Shown piece after piece: positions 11,382-21,247 of a DNA stretch of 64,000 bases. A model generated the notes under the pieces. It saw nothing but the letters and a program-made list of their open reading frames with translations. It was not told the origin of the DNA and searched no databases. Every line of letters starts with the position of its first letter. Position 1 is the first letter of the stretch. A program made the position numbers and the translations under genes. Location of the stretch: NCBI RefSeq assembly GCF_000017685.1, contig NC_010602.1:2125501-2189500 (forward strand), in the 5' to 3' direction. The DNA is from Leptospira biflexa serovar Patoc strain 'Patoc 1 (Paris)' (lineage in GTDB: Bacteria > Spirochaetota > Leptospiria > Leptospirales > Leptospiraceae).

Positions 11382-12080
11382 ATGACCCAACCATTGTTCT
11401 CAAAGTTTTGGATACGAATTTCTCTCTTCACTTCGGTTCTCTTACCATTCTCTTGCACAACAATTGGTTTCCACCAAACAAAAGTAAGAGAGTCCTTGTC
11501 CTATGGAGAACAAGCAACTGTGAGAGTTTGTGTCATCAAAGAAGAAGGAATTGAAGACAAGGATGTCTTTACACTTTTTGAAGCTTGGAATGAAGAACTC
11601 AGTTTTTACCAATTAAAGGCAGAACCGAGTATCCTTATGACCATGGAACGTCCAGGGTTTTATGGAACGGACATTTTAGAGTATCTGATTCTATTTAAGA
11701 TGCCATCACAATGTGACCGTCTCCTGTATTTAAAAGGAAGGACTTGGGGGGATATTCTGTTTGAAGTTTTGACACTGGGGATTTTTGCAGGCGTGGGTGT
11801 GAAACTCGAAGTCCAAGGTGCTGTTGAAGCCAAAACAAATACCAAAGGATACATCAAAGCAAAATATATTTCCACCATTCAGCTTTTATTTACGAGTCCA
11901 AAATCCACTCTCATCCACGAAGGTTATCACATGCTTGGCTGTGGTCATCAACTGTTCATGAAAGAATGTTACGAAAGAATCCGAGACGTAAAACTATTGT
12001 TAACTGATCCAAACAGAGATCCCAATTTTTTTCCAAATATTAATTCCTCAGGAAGGAAAATACTCAAACGACCAATTTAG
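11382..12080 (+). CDS. lipoprotein with a complete metzincin zinc-binding motif (putative metalloprotease)
   Basis: 232 residues with a signal peptide ending PFSC (Cys25). Residues 179-189 read HEGYHMLGCGH, an exact HExxHxxGxxH match with His179, Glu180, His183, Gly186 and His189. Upstream there is a plausible strand-helix-strand order: a VRVCVI strand, a helix at 59-77, and the DRLLYLKGR strand. No SIMYP-type Met-turn is seen in the short 43-residue tail, so the active-site fold is incomplete by the usual criteria. I infer a divergent secreted zinc protease or a relic of one. It starts three bases after the DUF1566 lipoprotein gene and is probably cotranscribed with it. Confidence 0.7.
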   Translation: MTQPLFSKFWIRISLFTSVLLPFSCTTIGFHQTKVRESLSYGEQATVRVCVIKEEGIEDKDVFTLFEAWNEELSFYQLKAEPSILMTMERPGFYGTDILEYLILFKMPSQCDRLLYLKGRTWGDILFEVLTLGIFAGVGVKLEVQGAVEAKTNTKGYIKAKYISTIQLLFTSPKSTLIHEGYHMLGCGHQLFMKECYERIRDVKLLLTDPNRDPNFFPNINSSGRKILKRPI

Positions 12081-12188
12081 AATCCGAGACCAAACAAATG
12101 TCGACTCTTCAAAACATTTTCTTCTCAATGCATTCTTTCGCAAATAGTGAATCTCTCGGAAACATCAGAGACGTTTTCTTGCAGTAAA

Positions 12189-12229
12189 TTGAACTAAGTT
12201 CAAAACGTACGCCTTAAAGGGAATTCCCT
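12189..12229. promoter_or_regulatory. pair of inverted repeats upstream of the thrombospondin-repeat gene
   Basis: TTGAAC-TAA-GTTCAA (12189-12203) and the 12-base perfect palindrome AGGGAATTCCCT (12218-12229) lie 15 bases apart in the 265-base gap before the large surface protein gene. The gap holds no gene that I can see. The repeats are candidate operator sites for a dimeric regulator; this is inference. Confidence 0.35.
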
Positions 12230-12345
12230 AACCTTGGATACACGTGACTCTATTTTTTTATCCCTTGTTTCGAAAATGTTCGACATCGTTAGGTGAACCG
12301 ACAATTTTTGCGTTTAACAATTCGAAAACGGGAAGTAAAATCAAA

Positions 12346-15300
12346 GTGAAAAGAATCATTTCGACTTTCGTCATGAGCCAACTTTTGGTCTCATGTATTG
12401 CTTTTTTAGATTTTTCTAAAGAAGCAGACAAAAAATTAGAATCACTTGGCCTCGTTGCCACGTCAGCACTCAATGTTGGCTCAGCTACAGCTGGTCCTTC
12501 TGGAAAATCCATCACCTCAGATGACGGAAAATTCCAAGTGCTCATCCCACCAGGCGCGATGGATGAAGAAAAAACCTTCTCCATCAGACGGTTTGAAATA
12601 ACAAACTCTAGTTTGCCAAATGGATACATTCCCACAACCGATGCCTATGAAATCACACCATCGTATCGATTCAAAAAAGATGTTGTGATCACCATCTCAC
12701 AAAATGTAGAAAAAATTGAAGCTCTCAATTTAGCCAAAAACAAAGCTCAAGGTTTTGTCAATTCTACAACTTCAGATTCCGACAATTCAGGTCGGGTGAG
12801 TGGCGGATGGGACGGAAGCCTAACGACTGCTAGTTCTGATAAAATCCAATTCCAATCACGCACCTTCTCGATCTTTGGTGGTGGAACACCTCCTCCTGGA
12901 AATGGAGCTCCGAACATTGTAGGGGCTTTCTACGATTTTAAACCAGGCTCTTCTTTTTTACCATTCCGTGTTCGTGCACAAGTGATCGAACCTGATGGGG
13001 ACGTTATGTCAGTGTATCTCATCACTGGTCCCGTAGGCCAAGGAACAGTCGCCATTCGCATGGTCCCAGAACCAGGCAATTGGTATTCTGCTCTCATTCC
13101 GTATGAATCAATGGTACAGGCAGGGATTCAAATCCAAGTATTGGCTGTCGATTCCTATGGAAATAACACAACAAGACCAAGTTCTGATATGTTCTTTTAC
13201 CCAGTTAGCTCTGGAAACCCAGCCTTCGTCAACAATTACGATACAGACAAAGATAACGATGGTTATTTGGATGCATGGGAAGGTGACAATGGATTCAATC
13301 CAAACAATCCATCTTCTCCAAACGCAGCTTTATTTCCAGACTCTGACGGAGATGGGATTCCCAATGTTGCTGACCACACGCCTAACGGTGAAGCCAACCC
13401 TCAAATTGATTCCATCTCTGTCATTCCTAACCAAGCAAGAATGTACTTAGATGAAAAAATCACTTTTTCCATTTTGGCATCTTACCTCGGTTCTCCTCGC
13501 TATGTGCAGTCGAATTTTGTCACAACGGGAAATGCCCTCAGTGGATCACCTGTGGGGGAATTTTCTGACTCTGTTTTCCAAGCGATTGCACCAGGGATTG
13601 CAGGAGTTCAGGTAACAGTTGGTAATTTCCAAGCAACCTCTACAGTGACAGTGGTTGATACGGTTCCTCCAAATAACATCACAACGTTAACAGCAATAGC
13701 GATGTCAGCAACACGAGTTCGACTTCGTTGGCAAGCTCCAGGGAATGATGGTCCTTTTGGTAAAGTCAGCGCTTATGAAATCCGAAGGTCAAGTAACAAC
13801 ATCGATACGGATGCAAAATGTTCACAGGCAAGTACCATCTTTCATACCCTAACTCCAAAAAATGCTGGTTCCGTAGAAATTTGGGATGCAAATGGTCACG
13901 CACCAAACACCACTTATTACTATTGTATCCGTGCGTATGATCATAATGGAAACCGAAATGAATGGGTATCCTCAAATGTATCGGCAACAACTTACGTTGT
14001 AGGTGATACCGTTCGTCCTTCTGATGTTACTACTCTCACGGCCAATGCTTTAACTGATGAAACGGTTCAGCTTTTTTGGACCGCTGTTGGTGATGATGGA
14101 ACCGTTGGAAACGCATCCTCGTATGAAATTCGAAGGTCAGCCAGTGTGATCAACACGGATGCTGATTGTGACAATAGCCATGAAGTGACAAACTCCATTA
14201 GTGCCGTGACAGTTGGAACAAATATCAATTTTCTTGTAACTCAACTCAGTGCCAATACCCAATACTACTTTTGTGTAAGAGCTTACGACGAAGTAGGAAA
14301 CAAAAGTAGATGGAATGGTACTGTTTCGGCTACTACATTGCTCGGTAACATACCGCCAATAGCGAATGCTGGTCTTGACCAAATGAATGCGATGGTTGGT
14401 ACACAAGTTAACCTAAATGGCACACAGTCCTATGACCCTGACTCTGGTGTTTGTTCGGCAAATCCGGCTAGTTATGTCTATCAATGGAGTATCATTTCAA
14501 AACCACCTTCCTCCAATTTGACCAATGGACAAATTAACAGTGGAAACCAATTGAATGCCTCTTTCACTCCCGATGTACCAGGACAGTATGCCCTTGAATT
14601 GAGATTTACGGATTCAAGTTCAACTTGTTTTGGAGGACCAAGAATGGGTTCAGATATTATGCAAGTGACTGCGTATGAATCAGATCTCATTCCGCCAGCA
14701 CAAGTCACTTCCTTCCTTGGAACTGGTATTTCACAAGACCAAATCCAATTGACATGGTTAAACGTGGGGGATGATGGAATGACTGGGAATATCAATCGAT
14801 ATGAAATTGGTATCTCCATCAATCCGATCACAAACGATACAGAATGCCAAAATGCACCTTGGAAACATTCACCTAACATTAGTAACTTTGTTCCTAATGC
14901 ACAAGTCTCGGCTGTTATTGGAGGTTTATTCCAAAACACAACATACCACCTTTGTATTATAGGTTTTGATGAAGTAGCCAATCGTGGCCAAGCCAACGTA
15001 GGATTATCAGTCACTACTATCGCTGGGACAAGCGGTTGGGGTGAATGGACACAATGGAGCAATTGTTCAGCTAGATGTGGCGCAGGCACTCGAACAAGAA
15101 CAAGAACGTGTTTAGATCCTATAGCAGGTTGCGGTGGCACAAATACAGAGACTACTGCATGTAATCTTCGCAATTGTTATTCGAATATCTCTGTTGCAAA
15201 TAATGCAGCAAATGACACATCCCATACTTTGGTTTGCCCAACAAATTATGTAAGAGGACCTAATATGTCCGTACATGTTTATACCGGTCTTTTCAAAAAG

Positions 15301-15510
15301 CATGTTTCGGATTGGTTTGCTCTTGGTTGTGGATTATACCGAGGTTATACAATCGTTCCAAATGAATCGACTTATACTGTTACCGATATACAGAATGGTG
15401 TTAGAATCGATTTTGCCTTACCTCATCCACCTCCTGAAGATTACCCGTGTACTTCAAATGAACTATACACAAATCGGAATACTGCGATTTACTGCTCCGA
15501 AGTACCGTAA
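12346..15510 (+). CDS. large modular surface lipoprotein with ZU5-like, calcium-binding, fibronectin III and thrombospondin type 1 modules
   Basis: I choose GTG 12346 (1,054 residues) because GGGAAG lies 10 bases upstream and it gives a short signal peptide ending LLVSC (Cys17); an upstream GTG at 12244 is in frame. Order: ZU5-like domain (about 45-150, motif IPPGAMDEE), Ig-like domain (185-285), thrombospondin-3-like calcium loops rich in DTDKDNDG and DSDGDG (300-348), Ig-like domain (350-440), two fibronectin III domains (445-545 and 550-660), PKD-like domain (665-780), third fibronectin III (785-890), one thrombospondin type 1 repeat (897-944, WGEWTQWSNCSARCGAG) and a Cys-containing end. 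Likely an adhesin or matrix protein outside the cell. Confidence 0.82.
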   Translation: MKRIISTFVMSQLLVSCIAFLDFSKEADKKLESLGLVATSALNVGSATAGPSGKSITSDDGKFQVLIPPGAMDEEKTFSIRRFEITNSSLPNGYIPTTDAYEITPSYRFKKDVVITISQNVEKIEALNLAKNKAQGFVNSTTSDSDNSGRVSGGWDGSLTTASSDKIQFQSRTFSIFGGGTPPPGNGAPNIVGAFYDFKPGSSFLPFRVRAQVIEPDGDVMSVYLITGPVGQGTVAIRMVPEPGNWYSALIPYESMVQAGIQIQVLAVDSYGNNTTRPSSDMFFYPVSSGNPAFVNNYDTDKDNDGYLDAWEGDNGFNPNNPSSPNAALFPDSDGDGIPNVADHTPNGEANPQIDSISVIPNQARMYLDEKITFSILASYLGSPRYVQSNFVTTGNALSGSPVGEFSDSVFQAIAPGIAGVQVTVGNFQATSTVTVVDTVPPNNITTLTAIAMSATRVRLRWQAPGNDGPFGKVSAYEIRRSSNNIDTDAKCSQASTIFHTLTPKNAGSVEIWDANGHAPNTTYYYCIRAYDHNGNRNEWVSSNVSATTYVVGDTVRPSDVTTLTANALTDETVQLFWTAVGDDGTVGNASSYEIRRSASVINTDADCDNSHEVTNSISAVTVGTNINFLVTQLSANTQYYFCVRAYDEVGNKSRWNGTVSATTLLGNIPPIANAGLDQMNAMVGTQVNLNGTQSYDPDSGVCSANPASYVYQWSIISKPPSSNLTNGQINSGNQLNASFTPDVPGQYALELRFTDSSSTCFGGPRMGSDIMQVTAYESDLIPPAQVTSFLGTGISQDQIQLTWLNVGDDGMTGNINRYEIGISINPITNDTECQNAPWKHSPNISNFVPNAQVSAVIGGLFQNTTYHLCIIGFDEVANRGQANVGLSVTTIAGTSGWGEWTQWSNCSARCGAGTRTRTRTCLDPIAGCGGTNTETTACNLRNCYSNISVANNAANDTSHTLVCPTNYVRGPNMSVHVYTGLFKKHVSDWFALGCGLYRGYTIVPNESTYTVTDIQNGVRIDFALPHPPPEDYPCTSNELYTNRNTAIYCSEVP

Positions 15511-15520
15511 GTATTTTTTT

Positions 15521-15547
15521 CCAAGGTTCCCCTCTCGGGAACCTTGG
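15521..15547 (+). terminator. strong hairpin after the thrombospondin-repeat gene
   Basis: CCAAGGTTCCC (15521-15531), the loop CTCTC and GGGAACCTTGG (15537-15547) form a perfect 11-base-pair stem ten bases after the stop codon. A T-run lies before the stem and only a mixed T-rich stretch follows, so it is not a textbook intrinsic terminator. Position and strength still favour transcript end formation or 3'-end protection. Confidence 0.6.
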
Positions 15548-15688
15548 CGAATCTTCATTCTTCTTTAGGAATCTAATCACCCCTCCCCAAATTCGCTACG
15601 AAAATTACCGTAAGTCGAACTTTGGGGATTTTTCTAAACTTAATTGCGAATGGGATGAGTTTTCTGGTAGCGTCCATATCAGAACGTT

Positions 15689-16960
15689 ATGCTTCGTTAT
15701 TTTGCAATTGCATTTTCACTGATCAGTTTTGTTCATTGTTCACAAAAAAATCTCTCTAACATCTGTGATGTGAATTCGGATTCGTTTTTTAGCTCACTCT
15801 TATTTCGGATCTCAATCAAAGATCAAAGCAATCACTGCGGATACAAAGTTATCCCGGATAAAATCCCAGCCTGTTCTTTGAGTTATGAAGAGACTCACAA
15901 ACCAGAAAATTGGGCACAAGTCAAACTAGAGATGGAAACTCAATTTGAACTTGGTGTGAGTGGAACAGAAAGCCTAATCCAATATTCCCTCGACTCAGTG
16001 GCGACCGTTCTCGGAACAGGATACCCAGCCTTCCAAGGGGCACTCGGTGCTCCCAATGGAAATGTCTATTTCCTTCCCTACAATGCGCCGAACATTGTCT
16101 CAGTAAATCCAATCACAAAGTTGTATGCTCTGCATACAGCTGTTCCTGGCGGAGTCGATTTCATTGGTGGAACCTTAGGACCAAGAGGACTTATCTATCT
16201 ATCGCCACACCAAAACAATAATTTTTTCCAATACAATACAGCAAACAATCAAATGACGACCATAGGAAATGTGACGATGGCAGGGGCTGCGTATAACGGA
16301 GGGGTGTATGCTCCCAATGGAAAAATTTATTTTGTGCCGAGCAATGAAACAGTCATTCGTTATTATGATACCAATACAAATACAATCGGTGCTGTGGCGA
16401 CGCCAGTCACTGGAGGGATTTTTGCCAATGGAGTCTTAACACCTGAAGGGAAAATTTATTTTATCCCACATGATGCGACTAATATTCATATCTTAGATAC
16501 GAATACAGAATCGGTCACTGTTCATCCTTTTTCGTTTGGTGGCGCCGCGAGTTATATTTCAGGCATTTATACTCCGAATGGGCGAATTTATATGATCCCA
16601 TACAACTCATCCACTTTATACTATGTGGATACTAAAAACAATGACTCCGTTGTCAACGCTGGGACCATCCCATCCCCAACAAGTAGTATGTTCAATGGTG
16701 TCGTATTATCACCGAATGGGAATTTGTATCCAATTCCTTATAATTATAGTAATTTTATTTCGATCAATCCAACCACGAACCAAATGACTGTCCTCATGGC
16801 AAATCCAGGAGTCAGTTCGTATCGGGGTGGGGCGATAGGATTTCGAGGGGAAATTTACCTCTCTCCACATAATTCCGATCGTTTTGATCTACTGGATACA
16901 AAAGCAAACGGAAATTTTTGCGATTCCTTACGACTTTCTCCGTATTGGAACAAATTTTAA
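15689..16960 (+). CDS. lipoprotein with seven beta-propeller repeats
   Basis: 423 residues with a signal peptide ending FVHC (Cys17). Residues 17-51 repeat the module of the DUF1566 lipoprotein at 9969 (NLSNICDVNSD...HCG). From about residue 110 to 405 there are seven repeats of some 42-48 residues, each centred on a version of APNGKIYFVPxN: APNGNVYFLPYN, GPRGLIYLSPHQ, APNGKIYFVPSN, TPEGKIYFIPHD, TPNGRIYMIPYN, SPNGNLYPIPYN and GFRGEIYLSPHN. Seven such units would close a seven-bladed propeller, so this is probably an exposed binding protein; the ligand is unknown. The strong hairpin at 15521 separates it from the gene before. Confidence 0.8.
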   Translation: MLRYFAIAFSLISFVHCSQKNLSNICDVNSDSFFSSLLFRISIKDQSNHCGYKVIPDKIPACSLSYEETHKPENWAQVKLEMETQFELGVSGTESLIQYSLDSVATVLGTGYPAFQGALGAPNGNVYFLPYNAPNIVSVNPITKLYALHTAVPGGVDFIGGTLGPRGLIYLSPHQNNNFFQYNTANNQMTTIGNVTMAGAAYNGGVYAPNGKIYFVPSNETVIRYYDTNTNTIGAVATPVTGGIFANGVLTPEGKIYFIPHDATNIHILDTNTESVTVHPFSFGGAASYISGIYTPNGRIYMIPYNSSTLYYVDTKNNDSVVNAGTIPSPTSSMFNGVVLSPNGNLYPIPYNYSNFISINPTTNQMTVLMANPGVSSYRGGAIGFRGEIYLSPHNSDRFDLLDTKANGNFCDSLRLSPYWNKF

Positions 16961-17027
16961 AGGAAACGATTCTAAAACCAAACGATTTCATTCGTCGAAT
17001 CAATTCTGAATGTGAAACAATTCTCTT

Positions 17028-18956
17028 ATGAATTGTTTCTGCATAGTTATGAGCCAAACGATCCTTCCATCAGAGTTCTTTTTTACTTTTGCAAACACTC
17101 TCCCCTATTCTTTATTTTTATTTGAATCAAAATCCCAAACATTTGCCAAAGACAATCCCTTACATTTTTCGAACATAAAAGCAAAATCACTCCACCATTT
17201 GCTCCAAGTTCCAAATAAGACCAATACGATAGGATCCATGTTTCCTTTTTTATTTGAATCGAATCTTCAATTACAAATTCAAAGCGACATACAGAATCAA
17301 AAACCGTTTGAATCAGTCATCGCAAAAGAAAAGTTACACTTCTATGGATTTCAAAACCATCCGTATCTTTTGAAACTTACCCAACTAGATTTCAATTTTT
17401 ATACGATCACCATTGAAGAATTAACGGATGCGGTACTTGCCGAAAAAATCCTAAAACAAAAAGAATCAAAACTCGATCGTTTATTAAAAACAATGATTAA
17501 TGGTGTGGTTGTAGTGAACAAGGAAGGACAAATTCTCTATGCCAATGATAGTGCTTCCGAAATTTTAGAATTAGAATTGGCGAGTATCGAAAATCGTTAT
17601 TTTAGTTCCAGAGAATGGAAACAAATTTATGAAGATGGTAGCCCTTATCCCACAGATAAACTTCCGTTAGCCCAAGCTCTTGGAGATCAACTCACTGTTT
17701 ATAATTGTGAACACGGAATCCTTTCAGAAGAAGGTCATGTCAAATGGCTAAATGTCAATGCAACACCACTCTTTGATGAATACGGTAATTTAGAAGGGGC
17801 AACTGCGAGTTTTTTGGACATCACTGAATTAAAAAAAAACCAAACCACCATTGAACAACAAAATAAAAAATTAAAATCTGTCCTTGAGGCAATCGAAAAA
17901 TCAGCCATTGTCAGTGTCACAAATCCAGATGGGATCATCATCAGGGCAAATTCAAAATTCATCCAAATCACAGGTTTTCCTGAAAATGAAATCATAGGAT
18001 CTGATCATAAAATATTCAGTTCCGATTACCACAAAAAAGAATTTTGGAAAGGATTATGGAATCAGATCAAACATGGGAAAACATGGGAGGGTATCATCAA
18101 AAACAAATCCAAAGATGGGAACTATTTCTGGCTTCAAACCTTTATCCATCCATTATTTAACTCAGAAGAAAAAATTGAAGCCTATCTTTCCATTCGGTTT
18201 GATATCACAGAAGAAATTGTGGCATTAGAAAACACAAAACGAATGTTACACTTCACTGGCATTCAAAACAATCGCCTTCAAAACTTTGCATATATCCTCT
18301 CCCACAACATCAGGCAACACTCATCAAACTTCACATCCCTCATTCAATTATTAGAAGAATCCAAATCAGAAGTAGATAAAAAAAACATCGTAGAAATGTT
18401 ACATGCCTCATCAGTGAAATTGGAAGAGACCATTTCCCACTTAAACGATATCATCTCTATCAACCAAACCTTAAATCAACCAATGGAAATTTGTTCATTA
18501 AAAAATGAGGTAAACAAAACGCTCTCCATCTTAAGTGGATCCATCGAACATAGAAATATAAAAATCATTACGATCATCCCTGACGAACTCAAAGTCAAAA
18601 CCATACCAAATTACTTAGAAAGTATTTTACTAAACCTATTATCCAATGCTGTGAAATATGTTCGTTTGAAGGAAGGGGCTTGGATCAAAATCCAAATCGA
18701 GGAAAACCAGGACCAAATTCAAATCAAAGTCGAAGACAACGGACTGGGTATCAATTTAGAAAAACATGGAAATAAAATATTTGGTATGTTTAAAACCTTT
18801 CATCGAAATGAAGATGCAAGAGGGATTGGACTTTTCATCACAAAGTCCCAAGTGGAAGTGCTTGGAGGTAAAATCACCCTGCAAAGCGAAGAAGGAAAAG
18901 GTTCCCTTTTTTCTGTGAGCCTCCCCAAAAATCCAGAAGAAAGCCTCCGGGTTTAG
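17028..18956 (+). CDS. PAS-domain sensor histidine kinase
   Basis: 642 residues from ATG 17028; Met8 (17049) is an alternative, and neither start has a clear Shine-Dalgarno. No membrane segments. Residues 1-135 are an unassigned sensory region. PAS domains lie at about 150-268 and 284-396. The phospho-acceptor is His426 in YILSHNIRQHSSN, the SHNIR-type H-box. The ATPase domain has the N-box around LLNLLSNAVKY, G1 VEDNGLGI and a G2 of the RGIGLFI type, so it should be active. No regulator gene is adjacent, so it is an orphan kinase whose partner must be elsewhere. Confidence 0.87.
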   Translation: MNCFCIVMSQTILPSEFFFTFANTLPYSLFLFESKSQTFAKDNPLHFSNIKAKSLHHLLQVPNKTNTIGSMFPFLFESNLQLQIQSDIQNQKPFESVIAKEKLHFYGFQNHPYLLKLTQLDFNFYTITIEELTDAVLAEKILKQKESKLDRLLKTMINGVVVVNKEGQILYANDSASEILELELASIENRYFSSREWKQIYEDGSPYPTDKLPLAQALGDQLTVYNCEHGILSEEGHVKWLNVNATPLFDEYGNLEGATASFLDITELKKNQTTIEQQNKKLKSVLEAIEKSAIVSVTNPDGIIIRANSKFIQITGFPENEIIGSDHKIFSSDYHKKEFWKGLWNQIKHGKTWEGIIKNKSKDGNYFWLQTFIHPLFNSEEKIEAYLSIRFDITEEIVALENTKRMLHFTGIQNNRLQNFAYILSHNIRQHSSNFTSLIQLLEESKSEVDKKNIVEMLHASSVKLEETISHLNDIISINQTLNQPMEICSLKNEVNKTLSILSGSIEHRNIKIITIIPDELKVKTIPNYLESILLNLLSNAVKYVRLKEGAWIKIQIEENQDQIQIKVEDNGLGINLEKHGNKIFGMFKTFHRNEDARGIGLFITKSQVEVLGGKITLQSEEGKGSLFSVSLPKNPEESLRV

Positions 18957-19116
18957 GATGTTAGATTTTTAAGCAATGTTCGTCTACCGATTCTCTTTCG
19001 TCCCTCTTTCCTTACTTCCTTTCAATCCGTCTTGACAATCTCACCCAACCCTTGAGGCTTACCCTAGTGATCCGTTGGCGAAGGCCTACGGACGTACCAA
19101 TGACATAAGGAAATCC

Positions 19117-20286
<1,170 letters not shown>

Positions 20287-20298
20287 GAAACAGGAAAC

Positions 20299-21189
20299 AT
20301 GGCTGTATTAGTAGATGAAAATACAAGAGTAGTTGTACAGGGGATCACTGGAAAAGAAGGTTCCTTCCACGCAACACAAATGTTGGAATATGGTACAAAA
20401 GTAGTCGCAGGTGTGACTCCAGGAAAGGGTGGCCAAACTTGGACATCGGAATTTGGAAAATCGGCACCAGTTCGTAATACCATTAAAGACGCAATGAAAG
20501 AGGACGGAGCAAACGCAGCAGTGATTTTTGTTCCCCCTCCATTCGCAGCAGATGCAATTCTCGAAGGAATCTTCGCTGAGATCCCGCTTGTGGTTTGTAT
20601 CACAGAAGGAATTCCAACACATGACATGTTAAAAGTGTACAGTGTCTTACGAAATTCCAAAACAAAACTCGTGGGACCAAATTGTCCAGGCGTTATTAAC
20701 CCTCGTTACAATGTAAAAATGGGGATCATGCCAGGTTTCATCCACACTCCAGGGAACATTGGAATCGTATCTCGTTCTGGAACGTTGACATACGAATCCG
20801 TTGCATCCCTAACTGCGGCAGGCCTCGGCCAGTCGACTTGTATTGGGATCGGAGGAGACCCAGTTCCAGGGATGAACCATGTGGAAGCAGTTCGCCTCCT
20901 CAATGAAGACCCAGACACTGAGGGCATTGTCATGATCGGCGAGATCGGTGGAACTTCTGAAGAAGAAGCAGCCGCCTACATCAAAGCTCACGTGAAAAAA
21001 CCAGTCGTTGGTTTTATCGCAGGCCAAACCGCTCCTCCAGGGAAACGAATGGGACACGCAGGTGCCATCATTTCTGGTGGAATGGGAACTGCCACTTCCA
21101 AGATTGCAGCCATGCAAGATGCTGGTGTGAGCATTTGTGCTCATATTGGAGAAGTGGGAGAAAAAATGAAGGCAGCCTTTAAAAAATAA
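20299..21189 (+). CDS. sucD: succinyl-CoA synthetase, alpha subunit
   Basis: 296 residues. The N-terminal CoA-binding Rossmann domain starts [20 protein letters not shown], and the C-terminal domain contains GGDPVPG (185-191), GEIGGTSEE and the active-site His253 in RMGHAGAI, which is phosphorylated during catalysis. It pairs with SucC to make the TCA-cycle succinate-CoA ligase. It is 12 bases downstream of sucC in a two-gene operon. Its stop codon lies inside an intrinsic terminator hairpin (21174-21199), so the operon very likely ends here. Confidence 0.95.
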   Translation: MAVLVDENTRVVVQGITGKEGSFHATQMLEYGTKVVAGVTPGKGGQTWTSEFGKSAPVRNTIKDAMKEDGANAAVIFVPPPFAADAILEGIFAEIPLVVCITEGIPTHDMLKVYSVLRNSKTKLVGPNCPGVINPRYNVKMGIMPGFIHTPGNIGIVSRSGTLTYESVASLTAAGLGQSTCIGIGGDPVPGMNHVEAVRLLNEDPDTEGIVMIGEIGGTSEEEAAAYIKAHVKKPVVGFIAGQTAPPGKRMGHAGAIISGGMGTATSKIAAMQDAGVSICAHIGEVGEKMKAAFKK

Positions 21190-21199
21190 GGGCTTTTTT
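21174..21199 (+). terminator. intrinsic terminator of sucCD, overlapping the sucD stop
   Basis: AGCCTTT (21174-21180) pairs with AAGGGCT (21188-21194) through seven pairs including one G-U, with a 7-base A-rich loop, and the stem runs into six Ts (21194-21199). The sucD TAA is at 21187-21189, within the loop and descending stem. Confidence 0.62.
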
Positions 21200-21247
21200 C
21201 GAAAAAAAACAACTTTGCAAGGGAAATGAGGAGTCTGAATTAAGAAT

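Noticed and set aside
14481..15173. 230-residue open frame on the minus strand inside the matrix-like protein gene
   Set aside because: It is antisense to a well-supported modular protein, has no Shine-Dalgarno and reads as composition-driven sequence (many Pro, Ser, Cys) without a recognisable domain.
19032..19037. TTGACA upstream of sucC as a promoter
   Set aside because: No acceptable -10 element at 15-19 bases; noted in the sucC entry but not listed as a promoter.
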